From Sphingobacteriales bacterium (lineage in GTDB: Bacteria; Bacteroidota; Bacteroidia; Chitinophagales; CAIOSU01), in NCBI GenBank assembly GCA_027483645.1, contig JAIXUD010000013.1:37440-101439 (forward strand): DNA of 64,000 nucleotides, given 5' to 3'. This document shows, piece after piece, positions 17,586-25,940 of this stretch. Under the pieces are notes generated by a model. That model saw nothing but the letters and a program-made list of their open reading frames with translations. It was not told where the DNA came from and made no database searches. Within the stretch, counting starts at the first letter, position 1; the number at the start of each line of letters is the position of its first letter. The translations under genes and the position numbers were made by a program.

Positions 17586-18311
17586 TTGAAAGCACTGCAT
17601 AGCATATTGTTGCTGTTTACGCTATTGGCGGCGGTGGCGGCAAACGCCCAAGATTGCAGCAAGGGGGCATTGCTCTATAGCAACACCCTGGCTGCGCCGC
17701 AAGACACCACTGGCTGGAAAATGGAAGGCCACGGCCAACTCGTGTTTGCCGATGGGTGGATGCACATGCAATCGGCAAACGAGGCGGGCCACCATGTGCT
17801 GTGGTGCCCTCAGGATTTCCCCGAAAACTTTATTGCCGAATGGGAAGTGCAAAACCACCACCCTGAAGCGGGCCTGTGCATTGTGTTTTTCTCCGCTAAG
17901 GGCTTAAACGGTGAGGATATTCTCAGCGAAACGCTGCCAGTGCGCAACGGGGTATTTAAGCAATATACCAAAGGCGCCATCAACAACTACCACATAAGCT
18001 ACTATGCCGATGGCGAAAACCAGCCCGAAAGGGGCACCGCTAACCTGCGCAAAAACAAGGGTTTTCATAAGGTACAGGCGGGTGAGGCGGGTTTGCCCAT
18101 CAATTCGACAGCGGTGCACCAAGTACGCCTTACCAAACACCAAGGCCACATTACCCTCTTCATCGACGACCGAAAGATAATAGACTGGACCGATGATGGA
18201 CAAAAGTACGGAGATGTATTGGGCAGCGGCAAAATCGGTTTCAGGCAAATGAAATGGACGCATTTTGCGTACCGCAACTTCCAGGTTTGGGAGGCGGTGC
18301 CAGAACCATGA
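17586..18311 (+). CDS. DUF1961 (YesU-like) secreted protein
   Basis: A 241-residue exported protein. The signal peptide (LHSILLLFTLLAAVAANAQ) ends near residue 21. The mature part resembles DUF1961/YesU proteins, which have a concanavalin-like beta-sandwich and often sit among polysaccharide-degradation genes: FIAEWEVQNHHPEAGLCIVF, KGAINNYHISYYADGENQ, HQVRLTKHQGHITLFIDDRK and GSGKIGFRQM. The start is a TTG at 17586, chosen because the signal peptide follows at once and no in-frame ATG lies upstream. No other polysaccharide gene is adjacent. Binding or cleavage of glycans is inference. Confidence 0.75.
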   Translation: MKALHSILLLFTLLAAVAANAQDCSKGALLYSNTLAAPQDTTGWKMEGHGQLVFADGWMHMQSANEAGHHVLWCPQDFPENFIAEWEVQNHHPEAGLCIVFFSAKGLNGEDILSETLPVRNGVFKQYTKGAINNYHISYYADGENQPERGTANLRKNKGFHKVQAGEAGLPINSTAVHQVRLTKHQGHITLFIDDRKIIDWTDDGQKYGDVLGSGKIGFRQMKWTHFAYRNFQVWEAVPEP

Positions 18312-18313
18312 TA

Positions 18314-18378
18314 CCACTCGTGCTCGTCTTATTTTTTCGGGGATCAAACAAACTAAGCGTCTCCAAACGCAAGTAATA
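18314..18378 (+). repeat. Dispersed repeat family B, copy 3
   Basis: Begins three bases after the preceding stop codon: CCACTCGTGCTCGTCTT through CTAAGCGTCTCCAAACGCAA to AATA. Confidence 0.75.
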
Positions 18379-18421
18379 TCAGCCTACGCAAGGCACGGCG
18401 CTAACCACCCCCGACCCCTTC

Positions 18422-18605
18422 CTTCGACAAAAGCTCAGGACAGGCTCTTGGCCAAACACTCAAAAAAGGCTCTGCGAAGCCTGCCTGCCGGTAGGCAGGG
18501 ATGGGAGCTACCAGCTTCTCGACTTAATTTGGATTGAATCGTAGTTATAACACGCAATATGTAAGCTCCCCTTCTTTTTTCAAGGAGGGGTTGGGGGTGG
18601 TCGAC
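18422..18605. repeat. Mosaic of short intergenic repeats
   Basis: Contains CTTCGACAAAAGCTCAGG (18422-18439), the hairpin CTGCCTGCCGGTAGGCAG (18481-18498) and AAGGAGGGGTTGGGGGTGG (18582-18600). Related pieces (CCTGAGCTTTTGTCGA, GGGGGAGGTTGGGAGGGGG) recur at 25816-25860. No gene is seen in 18312-18683. Confidence 0.5.
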
Positions 18606-18627
18606 AAGTAATGCCGATAACCCACAC

Positions 18628-18663
18628 AAAAAAAGCCAGCAACCCATTAAGGGCCACTGGCTT
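18628..18663 (-). terminator. Terminator of the 49-residue gene
   Basis: On the minus strand AAGCCAG (18663-18657) pairs with CTGGCTT (18639-18633) and runs into T7. It lies 20 bases beyond the small gene's stop. Confidence 0.75.
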
Positions 18664-18683
18664 CAGTAAGTATGTATTTATGA

Positions 18684-18833
18684 TTAATGCCCGATGGTAT
18701 ACTCATCCCTAGAGTTCAGCAACATCAATGGCACTGGCTGCAAGTCTTCCACTACTTCAGGGGCTTTGGCCTTAGTGGTTTTGGTGGGCTTGGTAGTTTT
18801 CTTGGCTGGTTTAATGGCTTTCTTGGTAGTCAT
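18684..18833 (-). CDS. 49-residue lysine-rich protein with histone-like tail
   Basis: A short gene with ATG at 18833-18831 and TAA at 18686-18684. The first 24 residues (MTTKKAIKPAKKTTKPTKTT then KAKA) consist of Lys, Thr, Ala and Pro, like histone H1 tails and bacterial histone-like proteins; the last 25 are acidic and hydrophobic (PEVVEDLQPVPLMLLNSRDE ending YTIGH). A terminator follows after 20 bases, which argues for real expression. It might bind nucleic acid through the basic arm, but no family is recognised. Confidence 0.65.
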   Translation of the reverse strand: MTTKKAIKPAKKTTKPTKTTKAKAPEVVEDLQPVPLMLLNSRDEYTIGH

Positions 18834-18968
18834 AGCTTATGGTTTTAGTTCTTATTTATACAATCAATCTGCGTGCCAACCAAGAAAAAGCTATTGTTAA
18901 GTTAGTACTGCCATATATAATCGCAACTAAACCTTCACTATATTTACGGTAAGCAACTTCAAATACGT

Positions 18969-20750
18969 ATGAAACAGCTACTCCTCGCTATCATTGTTCT
19001 TTGTACCATTTTCCCGCTTTCTGCGCAAATTATTACCCATGGCCCCGTAGTGGGTGGGGTTACGCCATCTTCGGCGCGTATGTATGTACGCACAACCGCG
19101 GCCATGCCCATCGAAATTGAGCTTTCTACCGATAGCCTTTTTGGTACCATTATCACCGTGTGGGATACCACTATTGCTGATAAAGACAGCACCTGCCTTG
19201 CCGACATTAGCGGCCTACAACCTTATACCCCTTATTATTATCGGGTAAAGGGTAACAGCATTACCGATACCATTCAAGGCCATTTCAAAACCTTCCCAGA
19301 GCCGGGCGTGCGCGGCAATTACGATTGGGTGGTGCTGAGCTGCCAAGAGTACGGCACCTACAATACCTTCGATGCTATTATGCAACACCAGCCCGAACTG
19401 GTATTTCATACCGGCGACTGGACCTACCCCGACTACCAAATTGCTGGCGACGAGCGCCTAAATTGGGATGACCTTAAACTATCGTACCGCCGCCGGTACA
19501 ATGAGCCAAAAATGGGGCAAGTGCTACGCAGCAGCGTGATGGATTATGTAACCGATAACCATGATGGCGCCTACGGGCACTTTAATACATCGGATGTATG
19601 GGCCACTGTTGATAGCGCTACCAATATAGTAACCAATTACATGAGCTTTACGCCTATACCTACCCAAGGCTTTGATAACGTGATGGAGGCCTACAGTACC
19701 TACTTCCCCACTTGGCCGCTAGAGGTGCCTGGCGAGGGTATGTACCATAGCTATACTTACGGCAATGCGGAGGTATTTTTTGTGGATGTACGCCACTGCG
19801 GTAACGGTTTGGATAGCACTTTTACATACAACGCATCTAACAACACTTGGGCCTTCGACCCTAGCCCGGGGCAAACCCTACTAGGCCAGCAGCAAATGGA
19901 TTGGTTGAAGCAAGGCTTGAACAACTCCACTGCCGACTGGAAGTTTATTGTGAGCGGGGTAATGTTCAATCGCCAATTTAAGAAGGTAATTGAAGTAGCC
20001 ATGGCGCTGCAAACTTTACAACTTACCATAAGCGGGCAAACAGGAACAGGCTTTCGGTTGGCACATTCGCTTGCATGGAACTGGGCCGGATACCCCCGCG
20101 AGCAGGATGACTTTTTGCAATACCTACAAACCAACAATGTAAAAGATGTAATAGTGCTAAGCGGCCATGTACACACCAATGTAATGGATAACGGCACCAA
20201 TGCGGGTTTGCCTGAGCTTAATACTGGCCCCGTAGCTAGTTACGGCCCAGAGTTGACGTACTATGTTGACTCTTTCATGCAACTGCTGGGTTACGGCGCA
20301 GCTATCGACTCACTATGGAACGGCGGTGGCCATGCGGTTGAGAACAACAATTACCAAAGTGGTTTTGGCAAAATTGAGATATATGCCAACGATTCGGTAG
20401 TAATGCGAACCATTGATGAGGACAATGACACGGTAAGCTCAATGACCATAATACACTCCAGCAAGGCCACCGGCTTGCCCAATATCAAGCCTGCCCCGGC
20501 TTGCGTAGTAAGCAACGTCTACCCCAACCCCGCAGGCAGCGCATTTAATATAGAATTATGCGGAACTTACACCCCCCAGTTGACCGACAGAGGTTACTTG
20601 ATTGATATGACCGGTAAGATAACGGCAGTGACTCTGGGCATGGCAAAAAACATAACGGTAGATGTAAGTAAGCTGCCCGTGGGTACCTATTTATTGGTTT
20701 ACGATTATGGCGATGCCGTGTACACTACTCCCGTTAGTGTGCTGCGTTAA
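18969..20750 (+). CDS. PhoD-like metallophosphoesterase with T9SS type A sorting domain
   Basis: A 593-residue secreted phosphatase. The signal peptide ends at PLSAQ (residue 20). Residues about 20-105 form the Fn3-like N-terminal domain of PhoD-type alkaline phosphatases (GPVVGGVTPSSARMYVRT). The metallophosphatase core has DWVVLSCQEYGTYN, VFHTGDWTYPD, VTDNHDGAYG and VLSGHVHTNV, the metal-binding motifs. The last ~80 residues (VSNVYPNPAGSAF ... LPVGTYLLVYDYG) are a type A sorting domain for surface or medium export by type IX secretion. A TATATTTA box at 18939-18946 lies 22 bases before the ATG. Substrate unknown, probably phosphodiesters or phosphomonoesters. Confidence 0.9.
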   Translation: MKQLLLAIIVLCTIFPLSAQIITHGPVVGGVTPSSARMYVRTTAAMPIEIELSTDSLFGTIITVWDTTIADKDSTCLADISGLQPYTPYYYRVKGNSITDTIQGHFKTFPEPGVRGNYDWVVLSCQEYGTYNTFDAIMQHQPELVFHTGDWTYPDYQIAGDERLNWDDLKLSYRRRYNEPKMGQVLRSSVMDYVTDNHDGAYGHFNTSDVWATVDSATNIVTNYMSFTPIPTQGFDNVMEAYSTYFPTWPLEVPGEGMYHSYTYGNAEVFFVDVRHCGNGLDSTFTYNASNNTWAFDPSPGQTLLGQQQMDWLKQGLNNSTADWKFIVSGVMFNRQFKKVIEVAMALQTLQLTISGQTGTGFRLAHSLAWNWAGYPREQDDFLQYLQTNNVKDVIVLSGHVHTNVMDNGTNAGLPELNTGPVASYGPELTYYVDSFMQLLGYGAAIDSLWNGGGHAVENNNYQSGFGKIEIYANDSVVMRTIDEDNDTVSSMTIIHSSKATGLPNIKPAPACVVSNVYPNPAGSAFNIELCGTYTPQLTDRGYLIDMTGKITAVTLGMAKNITVDVSKLPVGTYLLVYDYGDAVYTTPVSVLR

Positions 20751-20789
20751 ATTATCGCTACTTTTCATAACTTATTGGCTGAAACGATT

Positions 20790-20858
20790 ATTAGGCAAAC
20801 AATTATTTTTATATATTGGAGTTGATTCTATCCTCACCATATATAAAAATAGCCTAAT
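20790..20858. repeat. Long nested hairpin at the start of the next gene
   Basis: ATTAGGC (20790-20796) pairs with GCCTAAT (20852-20858), and inside it TATTTTTATATATTGG (20804-20819) pairs with CCATATATAAAAATA (20837-20851) apart from one bulged A. It ends five bases before the TTG start of the next gene. Confidence 0.75.
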
Positions 20859-20863
20859 GCATA

Positions 20864-21874
20864 TTGCTAGTATTCATTGTAAGTGTACTCGCCAGTTGTA
20901 AAACCAGCGCCCCATCAATAATGAGCCTTGCCGAATATAAAGGTAGCAAACTGGCCGCCATATCGGTCAATCAAGATACTTCCATTTATGTGTACAATTT
21001 TGTTTCGCAGCAGTGGGCTAGATTCCAGCTTTACAATCCTACTAAGGGGCAAGGCGTAAACATTGCTGGTGTTCGCTATGCAGAGGCACTGGAGTGGGAT
21101 TATACAGGAGAATACTTGGTATATGATGCCTACAACTTGATACCCAATACCGCCGAATACTGGGATGTGGGCTTTATAAGGGTTTGGAACAATGCCGCAA
21201 ACACTTGGGGAGATGGTACCATTAACAAACTATTTACCGGCCTGCCAGCGGGTATAAGCATTGGCAACCCTTCTATTTCTAAAAACTCACCTAATATATT
21301 GGCATTCGACTATTATGATGCCAATACCAATGTATTCTCGGTGTTGGGGGCGAACATTGAAACTGGCGATGTAGGTACCATTTGGGAGCAAGCCGTTATC
21401 GGCACCCCATCCTACTCCCGTACCGATGACCGCATGGTATTTAATGGCCGTGACGCCAACAACACGATGGATGTGATAGGTATTGTAACCCTAAATACCA
21501 ACAAGATAACCCCCACGGGTACACCTGCAATATTCTTAGAGCAAGCTATTTGGCCAGTTTGGTTCGCATCGGGCCAACGTGATACTCGAGTAGGAATCGA
21601 CGATGTAGTAGCAAACTCTTGGACAGTTGCGGCATACCCGAATCCTTTTGCCAGTGTAATAAATATAAACCTTAATGTTTTGGAAACCACCAATGCTGAA
21701 TACAGCGTGCAGCTATATAACTTGATAGGGCAATTGGTATATGAAACAAGCACACAGCCGGTTACTAGCAGCCATACTGTGGCCATTCCATCACAAGATT
21801 TGCCTGCTGGTTATTATTTGGTAAAAGTAGGCAACGGCAAAGAATTTAAAACCCTGAAAGTAGTTAAGCAGTAA
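20864..21874 (+). CDS. Putative lipoprotein with T9SS type A sorting domain
   Basis: A 336-residue exported protein. The N-terminus has a lipobox-like VSVLASC (Cys12), and the C-terminus (AAYPNPFASVININL ... DLPAGYYLVKVGNGKEFKTLKVVK) is a T9SS type A sorting domain; one protein rarely has both. The middle contains repeated strands (LEWDYTGEYLVYDAYNL, GISIGNPSISKNSPNILAFD, GTPSYSRTDDRMVFNGRDAN) typical of WD40-like/TolB beta-propellers. The start is uncertain: TTG at 20864 is the first usual start codon in frame, and the ATG at 20857 is in another frame. A 69-base hairpin immediately precedes it. Function unknown. Confidence 0.8.
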   Translation: MLVFIVSVLASCKTSAPSIMSLAEYKGSKLAAISVNQDTSIYVYNFVSQQWARFQLYNPTKGQGVNIAGVRYAEALEWDYTGEYLVYDAYNLIPNTAEYWDVGFIRVWNNAANTWGDGTINKLFTGLPAGISIGNPSISKNSPNILAFDYYDANTNVFSVLGANIETGDVGTIWEQAVIGTPSYSRTDDRMVFNGRDANNTMDVIGIVTLNTNKITPTGTPAIFLEQAIWPVWFASGQRDTRVGIDDVVANSWTVAAYPNPFASVININLNVLETTNAEYSVQLYNLIGQLVYETSTQPVTSSHTVAIPSQDLPAGYYLVKVGNGKEFKTLKVVKQ

Positions 21875-21894
21875 CACTGTTAAGCTATCTTGGT

Positions 21895-21936
21895 AAAACA
21901 AGAAAGCCATCTCGCAAGGGGTGGCTTTCTTGTTTT
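21895..21936 (+). terminator. Strong terminator
   Basis: A perfect 15-bp stem, AAAACAAGAAAGCCA (21895-21909) and TGGCTTTCTTGTTTT (21922-21936), works in either direction. Confidence 0.85.
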
Positions 21937-22019
21937 GGGGATGTACATATACCGTATCAACCTATATCCCTTCCCGCTGTTTATCGAGTAGTATATCATC
22001 GTCTATCGTCCAAAAAAAC

Positions 22020-22027
22020 TACCTTTG
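22020..22027 (+). promoter_or_regulatory. -7 box just before the glycosyltransferase start
   Basis: TACCTTTG fits TAnnTTTG and ends six bases before the ATG at 22034, so the message would be nearly leaderless. It also shows that 22034, not the upstream TTG at 22025, is the start. Confidence 0.55.
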
Positions 22028-22033
22028 CACTGC

Positions 22034-23068
22034 ATGCACACACCCCCTACAGTTGCGGTTGCTATATTGAGTTGGAACGGTAGAAAGTTCTTGGAACAGT
22101 TTTTACCGTCGGTGGTAGCCACCACCTACCCGCATGCTACCCACTATGTAATTGATAATGCCAGTACCGATGATACAGCCGTTTGGCTAGCTCAGCACTA
22201 CCCACAGATAAAACTGGTTCAATTACCCGAAAACTATGGCTTCGCTGGTGGGTATAACGAGGGGATGAAGCAGATACAAGCTGATTACTACGTATTGCTA
22301 AATCAAGATGTAGAAGTAACCCCCGGCTGGCTCGAGCCCATGGTAGCGTTGATGGAGCAGCATCCAGAAGCGGGTGCCTGCCAACCCAAACTGCGCGCTT
22401 ACCATGCAAAAGATTACTTTGAATATGCTGGTGCAGCTGGTGGATTTATTGATTGGTTGGGTTTTGCCTTTTGTAGGGGCCGCCTATTTGATACGGTTGA
22501 AAAAGATGAAGGACAATATGATACAGTAATGCCTATTTTCTGGGCGAGCGGTGCCGCACTTTTTATGCGCGCCGAACTATATGAGAAGCTGGGCGGATTA
22601 GATGCTGACTTTTTCGCCCACATGGAGGAAATTGACCTATGCTGGAGAATGAAAAATGCCGGTTATGGGTTGCTATACACACCGCATTCAGTAGTGTACC
22701 ACGTCGGCGGGGGCAGCTTGCCACAAGGCAACCCAAGAAAGACGTTCCTCAATTTCCGTAACAATTTGTGGATGTTGTTTAAAAACCTTCCGGAACAAAA
22801 GTTTAAAAGAACTATGGCATTGCGTCTGATACTTGACGCTATTGCAGCAATAAAATCTTTGGTGGCCGGAAATTTGGCAGATTTTAACGCCATTGGCAAA
22901 GCCCACTGGGCATTTTTTTCGTCTTTGTCCACACTAAGAGAGAAACGAAAAACGATATTGCTACAACGAAAGGGTACAACGCCCAATACCCAAGGTATCT
23001 ATACAAAAAGCATTGTTTGGCAATACTTCATTATCGGTAAAAAGTATTTTGGTAAGCTGCAGTGGTAA
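22034..23068 (+). CDS. Family 2 glycosyltransferase
   Basis: An inverting GT-A glycosyltransferase of about 344 residues that probably adds a sugar (often rhamnose-like) to a cell-surface glycan. It starts at VAVAILSWNGRKFLEQFLPS, the nucleotide-binding opening; VIDNASTDDT follows, then the metal-binding acidic motif LLNQDVEVTPGW, and the downstream AEIDLCWR-type motif as MEEIDLCWRMKNAGYG. The C-terminal 90 residues are basic and partly hydrophobic (TMALRLILDAIAAIKSLVAG), consistent with membrane association. It stands alone between terminators, apart from the glycosyltransferase operon at 29.3 kb. Donor and acceptor unknown. Confidence 0.92.
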   Translation: MHTPPTVAVAILSWNGRKFLEQFLPSVVATTYPHATHYVIDNASTDDTAVWLAQHYPQIKLVQLPENYGFAGGYNEGMKQIQADYYVLLNQDVEVTPGWLEPMVALMEQHPEAGACQPKLRAYHAKDYFEYAGAAGGFIDWLGFAFCRGRLFDTVEKDEGQYDTVMPIFWASGAALFMRAELYEKLGGLDADFFAHMEEIDLCWRMKNAGYGLLYTPHSVVYHVGGGSLPQGNPRKTFLNFRNNLWMLFKNLPEQKFKRTMALRLILDAIAAIKSLVAGNLADFNAIGKAHWAFFSSLSTLREKRKTILLQRKGTTPNTQGIYTKSIVWQYFIIGKKYFGKLQW

Positions 23069-23222
23069 TATATAACATTTATGCGCCACCGCTTGCTTAA
23101 ATCGTTAACAATACTACAACGGGTAGAGTTGCGCGCAAGATAACAACATATTGCAGGCACAACTATCTAATGTTAGAAGAAAGATGGAACTTAACTTTAT
23201 TAATTTCGTAATAAAAATAGCA

Positions 23223-23385
23223 ACACCTTTGCAAGAAGCATTTGCATACTTAAATCAGTAAAAAAACAAGGCATCCATCACTACCAATGACGTTGCACCT
23301 TGAATAGCATTTATACACTTTAAGGCCTTCGGGAAAAGGCAGTGTAAAGGCGGCATCTGTAATAGGTGCCGCCTTTCATTCTTTT
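23223..23385 (+). ncRNA. Candidate small RNA between convergent genes
   Basis: An ACACCTTTG promoter-like box (23223-23231), about 85 bases of AT-rich sequence, a two-part hairpin (ACACT...AGTGT around GCCTT...AAGGC, 23315-23345) and then a perfect terminator stem (23346-23376) followed by T-rich sequence. There is no open frame of note. Could instead be only the shared terminator of the two convergent genes; 23069-23391 has nothing else. Confidence 0.3.
23346..23376. terminator. Bidirectional terminator
   Basis: A 10-bp perfect stem, AAAGGCGGCA / TGCCGCCTTT, with an 11-base loop, between two convergent genes. Confidence 0.75.
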
Positions 23386-23391
23386 AGCGGT

Positions 23392-24819
23392 TCACTCCCC
23401 TCTCGGCAGCTTCAAATCATTCTCGTGGAATGATTTCGTCCAGCGCACGGTACCTTTAGCATCATATGCTTGGAAGGTTACTGTGCGGTCGTTTTTCAAG
23501 AACGAACCGGTGATAGATGTTTTGATAAAATTCTGTTCCATGAGTAACGTACTATCTATCCTAGCTGGGTTGTTATACTCAGCTACTTCGGGCAAACCGG
23601 TAAAAGCACGGGAAGAAAGGGGCGAGGAAGTAACATCGTATAAGCGATAAAACTCCTTACCAGGCTGAAAGAAATTGATCTCAGAAAAGTGCCTATCACC
23701 GCTTAGGAAAATTACCCCTTCGATGCGGTGCTGAACGATAAAGTCCATCAGCTCTTGCCACTCGTTCTGGAAATTGCGGTAGCACTCAAAATCGTTTACA
23801 GGGTTCAGCACTTGGTTTCCCACGGCAATAAACCGGAAGTTGATATTCTTATCCGATGACAGCAGGCTCTCCTTTAGCCACTGTAACTGCTGTTTGCCCA
23901 GAAACTCCTTATCGGTATGGTTTACTGGGTAGCCATTAGGGCTGCGGTGGTAGCGGTCGTCCATTAAGTAAAACTCCGCATCGGCCATGGTAAACTTGCT
24001 GTAGATGCCAGGGTTGTCTTCTTCCCCATAGCTTTTATTCGCCCAATAGCTTTTAAATAGCTTCAAGCTTTCCTGCTTCAGGGCAAAGGTTTTATCGGCA
24101 TCGTTGCTGCCGTAATCATGATCATCCCAAACGGCATAGTGGCTCATCTTGGCTAGTAGGGGCTGCAACTCGGGTAGACTGCGGGTGTGGCGGTAACGGT
24201 AGCTCATACCACTGCCACTGCTATAGTCTGCTGGGCGGTGGTAAACGTTGTCGCCTAGCCACAGCATGAAGTCGGCATTTTGCTCGGCCATGGTTTCAAA
24301 GATAGTTACCTCCTTGCCATAAGGCTCACCCGGCCTATCATAAATACTGTCATTTATATAACTACAGGAGCCGAACAGGAAAGTAAGCTGCGGGGCATCG
24401 GTATTATATTCCCACACTGGCCGTGTCTTGAAACGGGTAACGTACGGCAACTTCATTTTCTCATTATCCACATAGAGCTCATACTCATATTCCGAGTTTA
24501 TCTTCAGCTCAGTAAGCTTAAATAGTATGGTTTGGCTGTTACCGCTGTCTGTATAATTGTTCTCAAAATACACGGTACGCCTCAAGTCTGGCGTATCTAT
24601 TGGAAAATATTCCAAATACACATACCCCACATGGCTGGCCACTTCCACCCATACCATTGCTTCGCGATGCTCCACATAGCCCAGCATAGGCCCGGCAATC
24701 AATGATTTCGGCGGCGCTACATCTTCTGCAAAGTACTCCGCTTCTGCTTCTTCTTTATTATTGTTGCAAGCAGTACTCAGCAATAAGACCAGTAATAGTA
24801 GGTTAGCTAGGTTTTTCAT
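23392..24819 (-). CDS. PhoD-like metallophosphatase lipoprotein
   Basis: A 475-residue lipoprotein phosphatase: signal LLLLVLLLSTAC with the lipidated Cys18. Residues 40-130 form the PhoD N-terminal Fn3-like domain (GPMLGYVEHREAMVWVEV); the catalytic core has FLFGSCSYIND, FMLWLGDNVYHRPADY, HYAVWDDHDYGSND and GVIFLSGDRHFSEI, all classic PhoD motifs. Unlike the homologue at 18969-20750 it lacks a T9SS tail and is membrane-anchored instead. On the minus strand TATATTTA (24850-24843) lies upstream of the ATG. Likely hydrolyses phosphodiesters or phosphomonoesters outside the inner membrane; the substrate is not known. Confidence 0.9.
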   Translation of the reverse strand: MKNLANLLLLVLLLSTACNNNKEEAEAEYFAEDVAPPKSLIAGPMLGYVEHREAMVWVEVASHVGYVYLEYFPIDTPDLRRTVYFENNYTDSGNSQTILFKLTELKINSEYEYELYVDNEKMKLPYVTRFKTRPVWEYNTDAPQLTFLFGSCSYINDSIYDRPGEPYGKEVTIFETMAEQNADFMLWLGDNVYHRPADYSSGSGMSYRYRHTRSLPELQPLLAKMSHYAVWDDHDYGSNDADKTFALKQESLKLFKSYWANKSYGEEDNPGIYSKFTMADAEFYLMDDRYHRSPNGYPVNHTDKEFLGKQQLQWLKESLLSSDKNINFRFIAVGNQVLNPVNDFECYRNFQNEWQELMDFIVQHRIEGVIFLSGDRHFSEINFFQPGKEFYRLYDVTSSPLSSRAFTGLPEVAEYNNPARIDSTLLMEQNFIKTSITGSFLKNDRTVTFQAYDAKGTVRWTKSFHENDLKLPRGE

Positions 24820-24966
24820 AGGTACTCTTTTCTCTCAATCGATAAATATAGCCCATTTACATTAACCGTATATTAGCACCACGATTTTGTGAACTTTTCT
24901 GCAGGATAATTTGTCATTTAAGTAATCAATGTTCAAACATCAATTAAACAACAAGGAGAATTTTTT

Positions 24967-25680
24967 ATGAAAACCGTATTCCATTCAGCCGACACCCGTG
25001 GACATGCCAACCATGGTTGGCTCAACGCAAACCACAGTTTTAGCTTCGCATCGTGGTACAATCCTGATAGGGTTCACTTTGGTGCGTTGCGGGTATTGAA
25101 TGATGACATCGTGGCTCCAAGCATGGGCTTCGGCAAGCACCCGCACGACAATATGGAAATCATCACCATACCCATGGAAGGGCTATTGCGCCACCAAGAT
25201 AGTATGGGCACCAGTAGTGTGATTAAGCCTGGCGAAGTACAGGTTATGAGCGCTGGCACGGGCATACAGCACAGTGAGTTTAACGTGGACAAAGACCACG
25301 AGTTGAAGTTGTTCCAGATTTGGGTGTTCCCACGTGCAAAAGGCGTAATTCCACGTTATGACCAGAAGGAGTTTGACCCTATAGGTCGCCACAACAAATG
25401 GCAACAGATAGTATCGCCAAATCCTGATGACGAGGGTACCTGGATACACCAAGATGCTTGGTTCCACTTGGCAGATTTAGATGGGGGTAAAACCTTGGAT
25501 TACACCCTTCGCAAACCCGGCAACGGTGTCTACTTGCTAGTGATAGAAGGCACCGCAACCGTAAACGGGCAAGCCCTCGGTAAACGCGATGCCATCGGCA
25601 TTACGGAAGCTGATAACTTTAACGTGGCCGCTACCAGCGATACCAAATTGCTGTTGTTGGAAGTACCAATGGAGTGGTAG
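24967..25680 (+). CDS. Pirin-family protein
   Basis: A 237-residue double-cupin protein. The N-terminal cupin carries the pirin pattern FGKHPHDNMEIITIPMEG (metal-binding His-x-His) and EVQVMSAGTGIQHSEFN; GNGVYLLVIEGTATVNGQALG is in the second barrel. Bacterial pirins include quercetin 2,3-dioxygenases and redox sensors; which applies here is open. A good ribosome-binding sequence (AAGGAG) lies nine bases before the ATG, unusual for this genome's weak sites. It stands alone with its own terminator. Confidence 0.92.
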   Translation: MKTVFHSADTRGHANHGWLNANHSFSFASWYNPDRVHFGALRVLNDDIVAPSMGFGKHPHDNMEIITIPMEGLLRHQDSMGTSSVIKPGEVQVMSAGTGIQHSEFNVDKDHELKLFQIWVFPRAKGVIPRYDQKEFDPIGRHNKWQQIVSPNPDDEGTWIHQDAWFHLADLDGGKTLDYTLRKPGNGVYLLVIEGTATVNGQALGKRDAIGITEADNFNVAATSDTKLLLLEVPMEW

Positions 25681-25684
25681 GTTG

Positions 25685-25712
25685 GGTCGATGGTCGACGG
25701 ACCACGGTCCAC
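25685..25712. repeat. Period-7 repeat array (GGTCGAT type)
   Basis: GGTCGAT, GGTCGAC, GGACCAC and GGTCCAC are contiguous; two-unit relatives (ATGGACGATAG, TCGTCTATCGTCC) occur near 26965 and 21998. Confidence 0.65.
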
Positions 25713-25740
25713 GGTTTGCTGCAAAATAGTTTGATAGAGA

Positions 25741-25772
25741 AATGCCACGGTTGAAGAGCTGTGGCATTTTTT
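25741..25772 (+). terminator. Terminator after the pirin gene
   Basis: Stem AATGCCAC (25741-25748) and GTGGCATT (25761-25768), then T residues to 25772. Confidence 0.8.
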
Positions 25773-25940
25773 ATTCATGGGACAATAGCAAGGAAGCTCC
25801 TCCTCCAGATTTTACCCTGAGCTTTTGTCGAATGGGTCAGGGGGAGGTTGGGAGGGGGTCGGTGCGACTTGAAGCGAATCTGCCATTTGGTACATTTCCC
25901 CAATACATCGTATTTTGTACATTAAACTACAAACCTCCTT

